A stretch of 5,592 nt of DNA from Candidatus Nanopelagicaceae bacterium (GCA_023260175.1 JALQWD010000161.1:1-5592); one strand, 5' to 3'; positions 1 to 5,592 are shown, numbered from the stretch's first letter. Numbers and translations: made by a program. The notes: generated from the sequence alone by a model not told the origin.

Positions 1-501
1 TCAGCTATCACCGGTGCAATCGGCGCACTTCGCGGCCCTAAACATGGCGGCGCTAACGAGGTTGCACTTGAAATCCAAGAACGCTACGCAGGTCCTGATG
101 AAGCAGAGGCAGACATTCGTAAACGTGTGGAATCCAAAGAGGTTGTGATTGGTTTTGGCCATCCGGTTTATACAATCGGAGATCCGCGTAACCCAATCAT
201 CAAAGATATAGCCAATGAACTCTCTTCGGATAATCGAGTTTTATTTGAAATTGCAGAGCGATTAGAAACTGTGATGTGGGATCTAAAGAAGATGTTCCCA
301 AATTTGGATTGGTTTAGCGCAGTTGCTTATAACGCCATGAAGATTCCAACCGCATTCTTTACACCAATCTTTGTTATCTCTCGTATTACCGGATGGTCTG
401 CGCACGTAATCGAACAACGCGCTGACGGCAAGATCATTCGCCCATCTGCAAATTACAACGGCCCAGAAGATTTAAAGTTCACAAAAATAGAGGAGCGCTA
501 A
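1..501 (+). CDS. prpC: 2-methylcitrate synthase, C-terminal part (5' end outside window)
   Basis: This citrate synthase family enzyme condenses propionyl-CoA with oxaloacetate to give 2-methylcitrate, the first step of the cytosolic methylcitrate cycle. The frame is open from base 1, so only the last 166 residues are visible; the GTG at 127 is internal. All three catalytic residues of the family can be seen: the first His in [10 protein letters not shown] (fragment residue 15), the second in GFGHPVYT (residue 54) and the Asp in NLDWFSA (residue 103). The substrate-binding arginine regions ISRITGW and IIRPSANY follow. The wording ([40 protein letters not shown]) is that of E. coli-type PrpC rather than GltA, which has GFGHRVYKN and NVDFYSG. 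The following prpD confirms the pathway. Its stop directly abuts the prpD start, and the prpD ribosome site lies within its last codons. It differs from the mycobacterial-type methylcitrate synthase as recalled, which suggests transfer. Confidence 0.96.
   Translation, partial: SAITGAIGALRGPKHGGANEVALEIQERYAGPDEAEADIRKRVESKEVVIGFGHPVYTIGDPRNPIIKDIANELSSDNRVLFEIAERLETVMWDLKKMFPNLDWFSAVAYNAMKIPTAFFTPIFVISRITGWSAHVIEQRADGKIIRPSANYNGPEDLKFTKIEER
490..495 (+). promoter_or_regulatory. ribosome binding site deciding the prpD TTG start
   Basis: GAGGAG ends six bases before the TTG at 502 and lies inside the last codons of prpC. It supports the rare TTG start and implies translational coupling of prpC and prpD. 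No in-frame ATG or GTG lies close by, and the TTG start gives an N-terminus that aligns with E. coli PrpD from near its first residues. Confidence 0.8.
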
Positions 502-1944
502 TTGTCATCGCATATCGTTAAATCAAATCAACCTTATGATCAGGAAATTCAAGATATTGTTGATTACGTTCTTAACTATGAAGTGAAATCAGAACTTGCA
601 TACAAGACCGCATGGTCTGGAATGTTAGACACCATTGGCTGCGGCCTTGAATCACTTGAATATGCAGCTTGCACCAAATTGCTTGGACCACTCGTACCTG
701 GAACCAAAGTTGAAAACGGAGTTCGTGTTCCGGGAACTAATTACGAATTAGATGTTGTTCAAGGCGCATTTAATATCGGTACCGCGATTCGCTGGTTAGA
801 TTTTAATGACACTTGGCTTGCAGCAGAGTGGGGACATCCAAGCGACAACTTAGGTGGAATCTTGGCTGTTGCTGATTGGCTAAATCGCAGCGGACAGAAG
901 CAGTTAACGGTTAAAGATGTTTTAACTGCAATGATTAAAGCCCACGAAATTCAAGGTTGCATTGCACTTGAAAACTCATTTAATAAAGTCGGTCTAGATC
1001 ACGTGATCTTGGTAAAAGTTGCTTCAACTGCCGTTGTCTGCCAGATGATGGGGCTAGATCGCGAACAAACTTTGGCAGCGGTCTCACTTGCTTGGGTTGA
1101 TGGACAATCACTTCGCACTTATCGCCACTATCCAAATGCCGGCTCACGTAAGTCTTGGGCAGCGGGCGATGCCACGTCTCGTGCAGTACGTATTGCGCTA
1201 ATGGCAAAGGTCGGCGAAATGGGCGTTCCATCAGTATTAACCGCTAAAACTTGGGGCTTCTACGATGTCTCATTTAAAGGCAATCACTTTATTTTCCAGC
1301 GCCCCTATGGCAGCTATGTAATGGAGAACGTGCTCTGGAAGATCTCTTTCCCAGCAGAGTTCCATTCACAGACCGCCTGCGAAGCGGCTTTCACTCTGCA
1401 CCAGTGGATGAAGGCAAATGGCAAGAGCAGTGATGACATCAAGAAGATCACTATTCGCACACATGAAGCTTGTATCCGAATCATCGACAAGAAGGGTCCG
1501 CTTAACAACCCTGCTGATCGTGATCATTGCATTCAATACATGGTTGCAGTGCCACTGATTTTCGGTCGATTAACTGCAAAAGATTACGAAGATGAAATTG
1601 CGGCAGATCCAAGAATTGATGCGCTACGCGAGAAAATGGTCTGCGTTGAAGATACTCAGTACACCGCCGACTATCACGATCCAGAGAAGCGCAGTATTGC
1701 CAATGCGATGACAATCGAATTTAACGATGGCAGCAAGAGCGATGAGATTGCGGTCGAATATCCAGTAGGCCATAAGCGTCGCCGCGAAGAGGGTCTGCCG
1801 TTACTAGAAGCAAAGTACAAAACTAACTTGCGTAGAATTTTCGATGACGCTCAAGTAGCGAAAATTGAGGCTGCGACTTTGAATTATGAGTCACTTCTTT
1901 CTATGCGCGCCGATGACTTCTTGTCACTTTTCGTGAAGAATTAA
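502..1944 (+). CDS. prpD: 2-methylcitrate dehydratase (MmgE/PrpD family)
   Basis: PrpD dehydrates 2-methylcitrate to 2-methyl-cis-aconitate in the cytosolic methylcitrate cycle. The 480 residues match the usual length of about 483, so the gene is complete. Hallmarks along the chain are YDQEIQDIVDYVLNYEV (12-28), RWLDFNDTWLAAEWGHPSDN (97-116), KAHEIQGCIALENSFN (146-161), SWAAGDATSRAVR (218-230), YGSYVMENV (269-277), SFPAEFHSQTA (282-292), RTHEACIRIIDKKGPLNNPA (319-338) and the late GHKRRREEG (423-431). The helical MmgE/PrpD domain covers roughly 15-275 and the C-terminal domain 280-460. These blocks are near-identical to E. coli PrpD as remembered, so this is PrpD proper and not a distant MmgE or cis-aconitate decarboxylase relative. 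The enzyme does not use an iron-sulfur cluster. It starts at TTG behind a strong ribosome site, directly after prpC. The hydratase step and the lyase PrpB are not in the window. Confidence 0.97.
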   Translation: MSSHIVKSNQPYDQEIQDIVDYVLNYEVKSELAYKTAWSGMLDTIGCGLESLEYAACTKLLGPLVPGTKVENGVRVPGTNYELDVVQGAFNIGTAIRWLDFNDTWLAAEWGHPSDNLGGILAVADWLNRSGQKQLTVKDVLTAMIKAHEIQGCIALENSFNKVGLDHVILVKVASTAVVCQMMGLDREQTLAAVSLAWVDGQSLRTYRHYPNAGSRKSWAAGDATSRAVRIALMAKVGEMGVPSVLTAKTWGFYDVSFKGNHFIFQRPYGSYVMENVLWKISFPAEFHSQTACEAAFTLHQWMKANGKSSDDIKKITIRTHEACIRIIDKKGPLNNPADRDHCIQYMVAVPLIFGRLTAKDYEDEIAADPRIDALREKMVCVEDTQYTADYHDPEKRSIANAMTIEFNDGSKSDEIAVEYPVGHKRRREEGLPLLEAKYKTNLRRIFDDAQVAKIEAATLNYESLLSMRADDFLSLFVKN

Positions 1945-1947
1945 TGC

Positions 1948-3324
1948 ATGATCTTTGGCCTACTCTTTATGGCGCTTTTTGCAGCGTTGCTCTTCTTTGC
2001 AGCAATCGGCATAAAGGTGACGGTTGAAAAACATCAAGATTCACATGCCTTAGATTTTGTCCGCGACATATTGAAATATATCGCGCTCTTTCTGGCTGTT
2101 TTCTTTACTAGCTTTGGTCTATCAGGGCTCTTGGCTCAAGCAATTGATCCAAACGATGTAGTTTATTTTTCAAAGGAAGATACCGCTCGTTGGTTATCTT
2201 TTGTAGTTGTTGGTATACCGGTAGTTGTCGCAATCTCAAGATGGGTTAAAAGATCATTTACTAAAAATCTAGAGGAAAGCTTCCAGCCGGCTTGGCAGCT
2301 CTATCTACTTTTCGCCACAACTTTCTCTTTTGCAATCTGGTTCTTATTCTTAACTGGATCTCTAACTGTTTTGGCAGGGGAGCAATACAACCCAAAGGGG
2401 ATTGCTTCCGGTCTCATTGCCTTTATCTTCTGGCTAATTCATTTGAAATTGATCTCTCTGCACCGCTCGCTTTTAATTAACTTACATCGCTTTATCGGTT
2501 GGTTTGCAGGCATTACTGGCGGGGTAGTTGCGGCAATTAGCCTGCTAGATGTTGCAATTAGCAAGGTCGGCGGAATTGATACTGGCCGTTTTCAGCTGCA
2601 GGAAGCAATCATTACTCTGGCAATCTCTGCGCCAACAGCGATCTTTTACTGGCAGAACTTTGAAAGTAATGCAACGCCGCTAGAAGCTCGCGTTTATCGA
2701 ACCTTTGCTGGGCAAGCAATACCTGCGCTATTTGCCACAATTGCCGCAACATTTACCGTAAATACTGTGATCACTTGGGCAACTGGCGGCGATGCATATT
2801 GGCATGATGTACCAAGCACCACTGCAACGGCGCTTCTGCTTGCAGTTGTTATTGCTTACTTTAAGAAGTTGGTTGCAGGTTACGAACGTGATGACATAAC
2901 CCGCGTCTTTCAATATTTGATTAGCGGTATGGCGATGTTTGGAATTGCAATTGCAACAGGTGCGTTGGTCGCTGGCTTGCTTGATACCACTGACAATAAC
3001 GATGCGATTATTTTTGGAGTTTCGTTGTTAATTACAACTCTGCCAACTTGGTTTATCACTTGGCGTAAATGCCAATTTGCTTTGGCGATTGAATTTGAAG
3101 CAGAGCACCATGCTCCGGTTAGACGTTTCTATTTATATGCGATGATCGGCGTGCCAACTATTGTGGCAATCGGCGCATCAGTCTTTGTGGTATTTACATT
3201 CTTTAAGGCGTTGCTAATTGGCGGCCTTGATCGAATTCAATTGAGCACACCGCTTGGTATTCTAATTAGCACTGCGCTAGTTGCGCTTTACCATCTACGT
3301 ATTCAGAGAAGAGAAGCTGAATAA
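1948..3324 (+). CDS. polytopic membrane protein, DUF5671-like, with six hairpin repeats
   Basis: Function unknown. The 458-residue protein has one N-terminal hydrophobic helix (about 2-22), then six pairs of long hydrophobic helices at roughly 37-99, 114-170, 177-237, 248-307, 317-375 and 391-453, suggesting about 13 membrane segments. Each pair opens with a basic or aromatic stretch (VRDILKYIAL, AWQLYLLF, LHRFIGWFAG, VYRTFAGQ, VFQYLISG, VRRFYLYAMI) and closes with an aromatic or basic exit (AISRWVKR, FWLIHLKL, IFYWQNFE, IAYFKKLV, FITWRKCQ, LYHLRIQRR). This resembles DUF5671 membrane domains of actinobacteria; the family name comes from memory of that pattern. No transporter, kinase or protease motif is visible. 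The ATG lies three bases after the prpD stop with only a weak ribosome site (GAAG), so translational coupling is likely. The next in-frame ATG, eight codons in, would cut the first helix. A role tied to propionate metabolism is possible but rests only on position. Confidence 0.75.
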   Translation: MIFGLLFMALFAALLFFAAIGIKVTVEKHQDSHALDFVRDILKYIALFLAVFFTSFGLSGLLAQAIDPNDVVYFSKEDTARWLSFVVVGIPVVVAISRWVKRSFTKNLEESFQPAWQLYLLFATTFSFAIWFLFLTGSLTVLAGEQYNPKGIASGLIAFIFWLIHLKLISLHRSLLINLHRFIGWFAGITGGVVAAISLLDVAISKVGGIDTGRFQLQEAIITLAISAPTAIFYWQNFESNATPLEARVYRTFAGQAIPALFATIAATFTVNTVITWATGGDAYWHDVPSTTATALLLAVVIAYFKKLVAGYERDDITRVFQYLISGMAMFGIAIATGALVAGLLDTTDNNDAIIFGVSLLITTLPTWFITWRKCQFALAIEFEAEHHAPVRRFYLYAMIGVPTIVAIGASVFVVFTFFKALLIGGLDRIQLSTPLGILISTALVALYHLRIQRREAE

Positions 3325-3340
3325 TTAATACTCGCTTAAA
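3325..3340. other. 16-base gap between convergent genes, no clear terminator
   Basis: The membrane protein gene and the LysM gene converge here with 16 bases between their stop codons. The only symmetry is an AT-only repeat, AATTAA (3323-3328) and TTAATT (3341-3346), around a 12-base loop. It is too weak to call an intrinsic terminator. Transcripts from one or both sides may run into the opposite gene. Confidence 0.5.
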
Positions 3341-3658
3341 TTAATTTAGGGGAACGCGGATCTTGCTACCTGCAGATAAATCGCTAGAGCTAAGTCCATT
3401 TACCTTAATGATCTGATCTACCAATTCGCGCACGTCGCCGCCATCGTTAAGCGCCTTTGCAACCGACCAGATGGTTTCTCCTGGCGCTAATGTGACGACA
3501 ACATATGAGTTAGCTTTTGTCGGAACATCCTTTGAACCAGCGCCTGCCTGCATTGCAAAGCCTGCACCAAATACAGTAGTCAGAGAGAGGACCACGAGGA
3601 AGCGAGCAAGACGGATATTTGCTCTACGGCTTCTTTTCATTTGACGGTTATTGCTCAT
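3341..3658 (-). CDS. LysM-domain envelope protein, probable SOS-induced division suppressor (Rv2719c/DivS/YneA type)
   Basis: This 105-residue protein has a strongly basic N-terminus (residues 5-19, rich in Arg and Lys), a hydrophobic segment at about 18-40 ending in AGA-GS that could be a signal peptide or an anchor, and a LysM domain at about 51-103. The LysM begins YVVVTLAPGETIWSVAKAL and ends with KVNGLSSSDLSAGSKIRVP. LysM domains bind peptidoglycan glycan strands. Small LysM proteins divergent from lexA are known as damage-induced division inhibitors or wall proteins: YneA in Bacillus, DivS in Corynebacterium and Rv2719c in Mycobacterium. Similar gene position, size, topology and SOS boxes make that role likely here. 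The sequence itself shows no catalytic domain. The start at 3658 has an AGGAG nine bases upstream; a second in-frame ATG six codons later is possible but has no ribosome site. Regulation by LexA is expected from the box next to its promoter. Confidence 0.87.
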   Translation of the reverse strand: MSNNRQMKRSRRANIRLARFLVVLSLTTVFGAGFAMQAGAGSKDVPTKANSYVVVTLAPGETIWSVAKALNDGGDVRELVDQIIKVNGLSSSDLSAGSKIRVPLN

Positions 3659-3667
3659 GGTCTCTTA

Positions 3668-3672
3668 CTCCT
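3668..3672 (-). promoter_or_regulatory. ribosome binding site of the LysM gene
   Basis: Read on the minus strand, AGGAG lies nine bases before the ATG ending at 3658. It decides this start over the in-frame ATG six codons downstream. The same five bases form one arm of an inverted repeat, so they could be masked in the mRNA. Confidence 0.7.
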
Positions 3673-3695
3673 ATTTAGGAGCCTTGGGGAAGGCT
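3668..3695 (-). promoter_or_regulatory. two adjoining inverted repeats in the LysM leader, one covering the ribosome site
   Basis: On the minus strand, AGCCTT-CCCC-AAGGCT (3695 to 3680) is a perfect six-base-pair stem with a four-base loop. It is followed by CTCCT-AAAT-AGGAG (3681 to 3668), a five-base-pair stem whose 3' arm is the ribosome binding site. The two stems share two bases (3680-3681), so they either compete or stack end to end. Both lie between the SOS box and the start codon. They could dampen or time translation. That function is inference; the stems are short and could be chance. There is no U tract typical of an attenuator. Confidence 0.45.
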
Positions 3696-3714
3696 GCTAG
3701 TTCTTTTAACTACT

Positions 3715-3732
3715 TTCGAACACCTGTTCGAA
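3715..3732. promoter_or_regulatory. SOS box 1 (LexA operator)
   Basis: TTCGAAC-ACCT-GTTCGAA is a perfect 18-base palindrome with a four-base centre. It matches the actinobacterial LexA operator core TCGAAC-N4-GTTCGA exactly. It sits just downstream of the inferred -10 of the LysM gene, at or beyond the expected transcription start, where bound LexA would block transcription. It is 92 bases upstream of the lexA start codon, so it could also affect lexA. Confidence 0.93.
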
Positions 3733-3739
3733 TAAGAGA

Positions 3740-3769
3740 ACAATAAAGGACCCCTACGACAAAGGTCAA
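3740..3769 (-). promoter_or_regulatory. probable sigma-70-type promoter of the LysM gene
   Basis: On the minus strand, TTGACC (3769 to 3764) and TATTGT (3745 to 3740) are separated by 18 bases. The -35 is close to TTGACA and the -10 fits TANNNT. The start of transcription would fall near 3733, at the edge of SOS box 1. SOS box 2 lies seven bases beyond the -35 element, so the two boxes bracket this promoter. Confidence 0.55.
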
Positions 3770-3776
3770 GAAATTT

Positions 3777-3792
3777 TCGAACAAATGTTTGA
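3777..3792. promoter_or_regulatory. SOS box 2 (LexA operator), lexA-proximal
   Basis: TCGAAC-AAAT-GTTTGA matches the Gram-positive SOS box pattern CGAACRNRYGTTYG, with one departure from perfect symmetry (C to T in the second half-site). It ends 31 bases before the lexA ATG and probably overlaps or adjoins the lexA promoter, giving autorepression. Its centre is 61 bases from that of box 1. No convincing -10/-35 pair for lexA could be fixed around it. Confidence 0.85.
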
Positions 3793-3823
3793 TTTTTTTC
3801 CCCGCCTGTGCCACCCTTAAGCC

Positions 3824-4471
3824 ATGACTGCTGCTAAGCCATCAAAAGACTCTAGGGACCCATCAGGCCTATCTGCGCGCCAGGTAAAGATTCTCTCCGC
3901 AATCCAGGAGGGCATCCAGAACAACGGCTACCCGCCATCAATCCGCGAAATCGGTGAGGCAGCGGGTCTCTCAAGCTCAGCCTCGGTTCAGTACCAGCTA
4001 AAGGCGCTCGAAGAGGCGGGCTTTATCCGCCGCGATGCATCCCTGGGTCGCGCCATCGAAGTAGTCGAATCAGATTCCAATGTAATTGCAGATCGCTCTC
4101 GTCAGATCCCTCTGGTCGGCCGTATTGCAGCCGGTGGACCAATCTTGGCCGAACAGCACATCGAAGAGACTTTCCCGCTACCAGAATCAATCGTCGGTAG
4201 CGGGGATTTATTTATGCTTAAAGTTGTTGGCGATTCAATGATTGAAGCTGCAATCTGCGATGGCGATTATGTTGTTATCCGTTCGCAAAAGACCTGCGAA
4301 AAGGGCGAAATCGTTGCAGCGATGATTGATGGCGAAGCAACCGTAAAAACATTCACTCGCAAAGAGGGCCACATCTGGTTAATGCCAGCCAACCCTGATT
4401 ATCAGCCAATCAGTGGCGATAACTGCGAAATCCTCGGCAAAGTCACTGCCGTACTTCGTAGCGTTCGCTAA
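3824..4471 (+). CDS. lexA: LexA, SOS regulon repressor and self-cleaving protease
   Basis: LexA represses DNA damage genes and is inactivated by RecA-stimulated self-cleavage. The 215 residues are a typical actinobacterial length with a short polar N-terminal extension. A winged helix-turn-helix occupies about 17-80 (LSARQVKILSAI, GYPPSIREIGEAAGLSS, VQYQLKALEEAGFIRRD). The cleavage site is Ala103-Gly104 in LVGRIAAGGP. The S24 peptidase-like domain carries the nucleophile Ser138 in VVGDSM and the general base Lys175 in EATVKTF. All elements are intact. SOS boxes upstream imply autoregulation and co-control of the divergent LysM gene. No Shine-Dalgarno sequence precedes the ATG (upstream bases are CCACCCTTAAGCC), so the mRNA may be leaderless or have a very short leader, which is common in actinobacteria. 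Its 3' end overlaps the convergent chaperone gene by four bases. Confidence 0.98.
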   Translation: MTAAKPSKDSRDPSGLSARQVKILSAIQEGIQNNGYPPSIREIGEAAGLSSSASVQYQLKALEEAGFIRRDASLGRAIEVVESDSNVIADRSRQIPLVGRIAAGGPILAEQHIEETFPLPESIVGSGDLFMLKVVGDSMIEAAICDGDYVVIRSQKTCEKGEIVAAMIDGEATVKTFTRKEGHIWLMPANPDYQPISGDNCEILGKVTAVLRSVR

Positions 4472-4659
4472 TTAGCAGAAATTAACTTATAGCCTGCAGC
4501 TTTAACTGCGCTACGTGCATTATCTTCATCAATTCCGCTAACAATTGCTTTTGCATCTGCGGCTGAGACGGATTCAACAATGCCGCCAAGCTTTTCAAGT
4601 TCAGATTTCACGCGACCTTCGCAGTGTCCGCAAGTCATTCCTTCAATTTTCAGTTCCAT
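4468..4659 (-). CDS. copZ: CopZ-like copper chaperone (heavy-metal-associated domain)
   Basis: This 63-residue protein is a single ferredoxin-like HMA domain. The metal-binding loop GMTCGHC is at residues 7-13, with Cys10 and Cys13 as the copper(I) ligands. The remainder follows the usual beta-alpha-beta-beta-alpha-beta order (MELKIEGMTC, CEGRVKSELEKLGGI, VESVSAADAKAIVSGI, ARSAVKAAGYKL). It should carry cytosolic copper(I) to a P-type ATPase or a copper sensor, neither of which is in the window. Its ATG directly follows the stop of the multicopper oxidase gene (TAAATG on the minus strand), with a GAGG ribosome site eight bases upstream, so the two are almost certainly cotranscribed. Its stop overlaps the convergent lexA stop. 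Mercury or other soft metals are less likely because of the oxidase partner. Confidence 0.9.
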   Translation of the reverse strand: MELKIEGMTCGHCEGRVKSELEKLGGIVESVSAADAKAIVSGIDEDNARSAVKAAGYKLISAN

Positions 4660-5592
4660 TTATTTAACCTCAACTATTCCCATCATTCCTGTATCTTCGT
4701 GATCCAAAATATGGCAGTGGTAAACAGTCTTGCCACCGAAATCTGCAAAATTCAATCTGATTCGAACCTTCGCACTAACCGGAATTTCAACCGTATCTTT
4801 CCAACCAGGATCTGGTTTTCCATCACCGCGATCTATTACTTGAAAAGCCCAAGCATGTATATGAAATGGATGCGCCATATGAGAAGTATTTGTAATAACC
4901 CACTCTTCGACGGTGTCTAATTTTGCTTTCATATTTACTTTATTGGGATTGAATGTTTCGCCATTAAATTTAAATGACATTCCGCTTTGAGTAATACTCA
5001 TGTACTTAGTAATTGAAGCTTTTAACGCTGGAATTGCTGCAAATTTAGGGGCAATAGCCTTTGCGCCATCTGTATTCAAGGTTGCAATTGCATTACCGTC
5101 ATGGCGCAAAGTTAGAGCGCCAGAGCCCTTAGGAACCACAAGTACTTCATATCTCTGACCCGGAGTAATACTTAACTTCTTTAGCGCATAAGGTTTTACT
5201 CGACCGCCATCAGTTCCGACTACCAAGAATTCGGCGTTATCTAACGATAAATTTAAGAAAAGCGAAGGCGAAGCATTTACTAATCGCCAATGTTCAGGTG
5301 CACCTTTCTTGGCTGAGATTGTTGGTTTTAGTTGACCATTAATAAGTAAGTAATCGCCAATACGCCCATGCATTTGATCCATCATGCTGGTAGCCATTAC
5401 CGCATCAGTGGTACCGATTTTAGGATCCGCAAACACCAAAACACGATCTGTAGCAGCAGCTAATTGCTTATCGCTTTCACCTTCGATAATTATGGCGCCG
5501 GCTAGCCCTGCAGATAATTGCTTTGCCACAAATTCATGATGATGTGGGTGGTACCAAAAAGTTCCAGGTTCTTGATCTTTGCGGATTTTGAA
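4660..5592 (-). CDS. multicopper oxidase, CueO/laccase-like, C-terminal 310 residues (5' end outside window)
   Basis: This is a likely exported three-cupredoxin oxidase that couples oxidation of a substrate, possibly Cu(I), to reduction of oxygen to water. The reading frame stays open to the window edge; an internal GTG at 5529 is not the start, because the conserved WYHPHHH copper motif lies upstream of it (fragment residues 13-19, near 5536-5556). The next blocks are QLSAGLAGAIIIEG at the end of domain 1, a middle domain around GDYLLINGQLKPTI and GQRYEVLV, and the C-terminal copper sites HPFHIH (241-246) and HCHILDHEDTGMM (292-304). The latter provides the type 1 Cys (293), His (298) and axial Met (303). 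Ligands for the type 1, 2 and 3 centres visible here are all intact. Any N-terminal signal peptide is outside the window. The HCHxLxHEDTGMM ending resembles CueO or CotA. Pairing with a copper chaperone favours copper detoxification over lignin or pigment chemistry. Confidence 0.93.
   Translation of the reverse strand, partial: FKIRKDQEPGTFWYHPHHHEFVAKQLSAGLAGAIIIEGESDKQLAAATDRVLVFADPKIGTTDAVMATSMMDQMHGRIGDYLLINGQLKPTISAKKGAPEHWRLVNASPSLFLNLSLDNAEFLVVGTDGGRVKPYALKKLSITPGQRYEVLVVPKGSGALTLRHDGNAIATLNTDGAKAIAPKFAAIPALKASITKYMSITQSGMSFKFNGETFNPNKVNMKAKLDTVEEWVITNTSHMAHPFHIHAWAFQVIDRGDGKPDPGWKDTVEIPVSAKVRIRLNFADFGGKTVYHCHILDHEDTGMMGIVEVK
4668..4671 (-). promoter_or_regulatory. ribosome binding site of the copper chaperone gene
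   Basis: GAGG on the minus strand lies eight bases before the chaperone ATG and within the last codons of the oxidase gene (the Glu-Val-Lys end). This supports coupled translation of the two copper genes. Confidence 0.6.

Noticed and set aside
127..501. GTG at 127 as the start of a short 124-residue gene
   Set aside because: The frame is open and conserved back to base 1, including the catalytic-His motif GPKHGGANE, so this is the interior of prpC.
980..1714. Three minus-strand open frames within prpD
   Set aside because: They are shadows of a strongly conserved enzyme and have no ribosome sites or family features.
2292..2913. Small open frames inside the membrane protein gene on both strands
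   Set aside because: They are out-of-frame shadows with low-complexity translation; the main frame has consistent helix hairpins.
3323..3346. AATTAA/TTAATT inverted repeat as a bidirectional terminator
   Set aside because: The stem is AT-only, six base pairs with a 12-base loop, and has no GC core or T tract.
3789..3820. TTGATT as the -35 of a lexA promoter
   Set aside because: No acceptable -10 element lies 16-18 bases downstream; the lexA promoter could not be placed.
4496..4509. GCAG-CTTTAA-CTGC as a lexA terminator inside the chaperone gene
   Set aside because: Only four base pairs with no T tract, and it lies in codons of the chaperone.
4624..4920. Plus-strand open frame of 98 codons opposite the copper genes
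   Set aside because: It lies antisense to two well-supported conserved genes and shows no recognisable domain.
4660..5529. GTG at 5529 as the start of the multicopper oxidase
   Set aside because: The same frame continues upstream through the copper motif WYHPHHH to the window edge.
1..5592. CRISPR array, insertion sequence, tRNA or rRNA genes
   Set aside because: No regularly spaced repeats, transposase motifs, terminal inverted repeats or tRNA-like cloverleaf were seen.

Overview
The window looks like a chromosomal segment of a small-genome, moderately AT-rich actinobacterium, possibly of the freshwater 'Ca. Nanopelagicales' (acI) kind. The actinobacterial assignment rests on three things: the LexA sequence type (N-terminal extension, GYPPSIREIG helix-turn-helix), a LysM protein transcribed divergently from lexA, and Gram-positive-type SOS boxes of the form CGAAC-N4-GTTCG. 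The finer placement is a guess.

Layout. (1) 1-1944, plus strand: the 3' end of prpC (2-methylcitrate synthase) and a complete prpD (2-methylcitrate dehydratase). These are two successive enzymes of the methylcitrate cycle, which converts propionyl-CoA and oxaloacetate to pyruvate and succinate. (2) 1948-3324, plus strand: a polytopic membrane protein of the DUF5671 type, three bases after prpD and probably in the same transcript. It appears to be built from six repeated two-helix hairpins after one N-terminal helix. (3) 3341-3658 minus and 3824-4471 plus: a divergent SOS module. It holds a small secreted or membrane-anchored LysM protein, resembling the actinobacterial DNA-damage division suppressors (Rv2719c/DivS type), and the SOS repressor LexA. 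The 165-base intergenic region carries two SOS boxes, a recognisable promoter for the LysM gene and hairpins in its leader. (4) 4468-5592, minus strand: a copper-handling pair, a CueO/laccase-like multicopper oxidase (5' end outside the window) followed directly by a CopZ-like copper chaperone.

The window is densely packed. No gene-free stretch exceeds 165 bases. Both convergent junctions (3324/3341 and 4468/4471) leave no room for ordinary intergenic terminators.

No wholly new system is evident. The points most worth a second look are the six-hairpin membrane protein tied to methylcitrate genes, the Escherichia coli-type (not mycobacterial-type) prpCD in an actinobacterial setting, and the architecture of the lexA/LysM control region.
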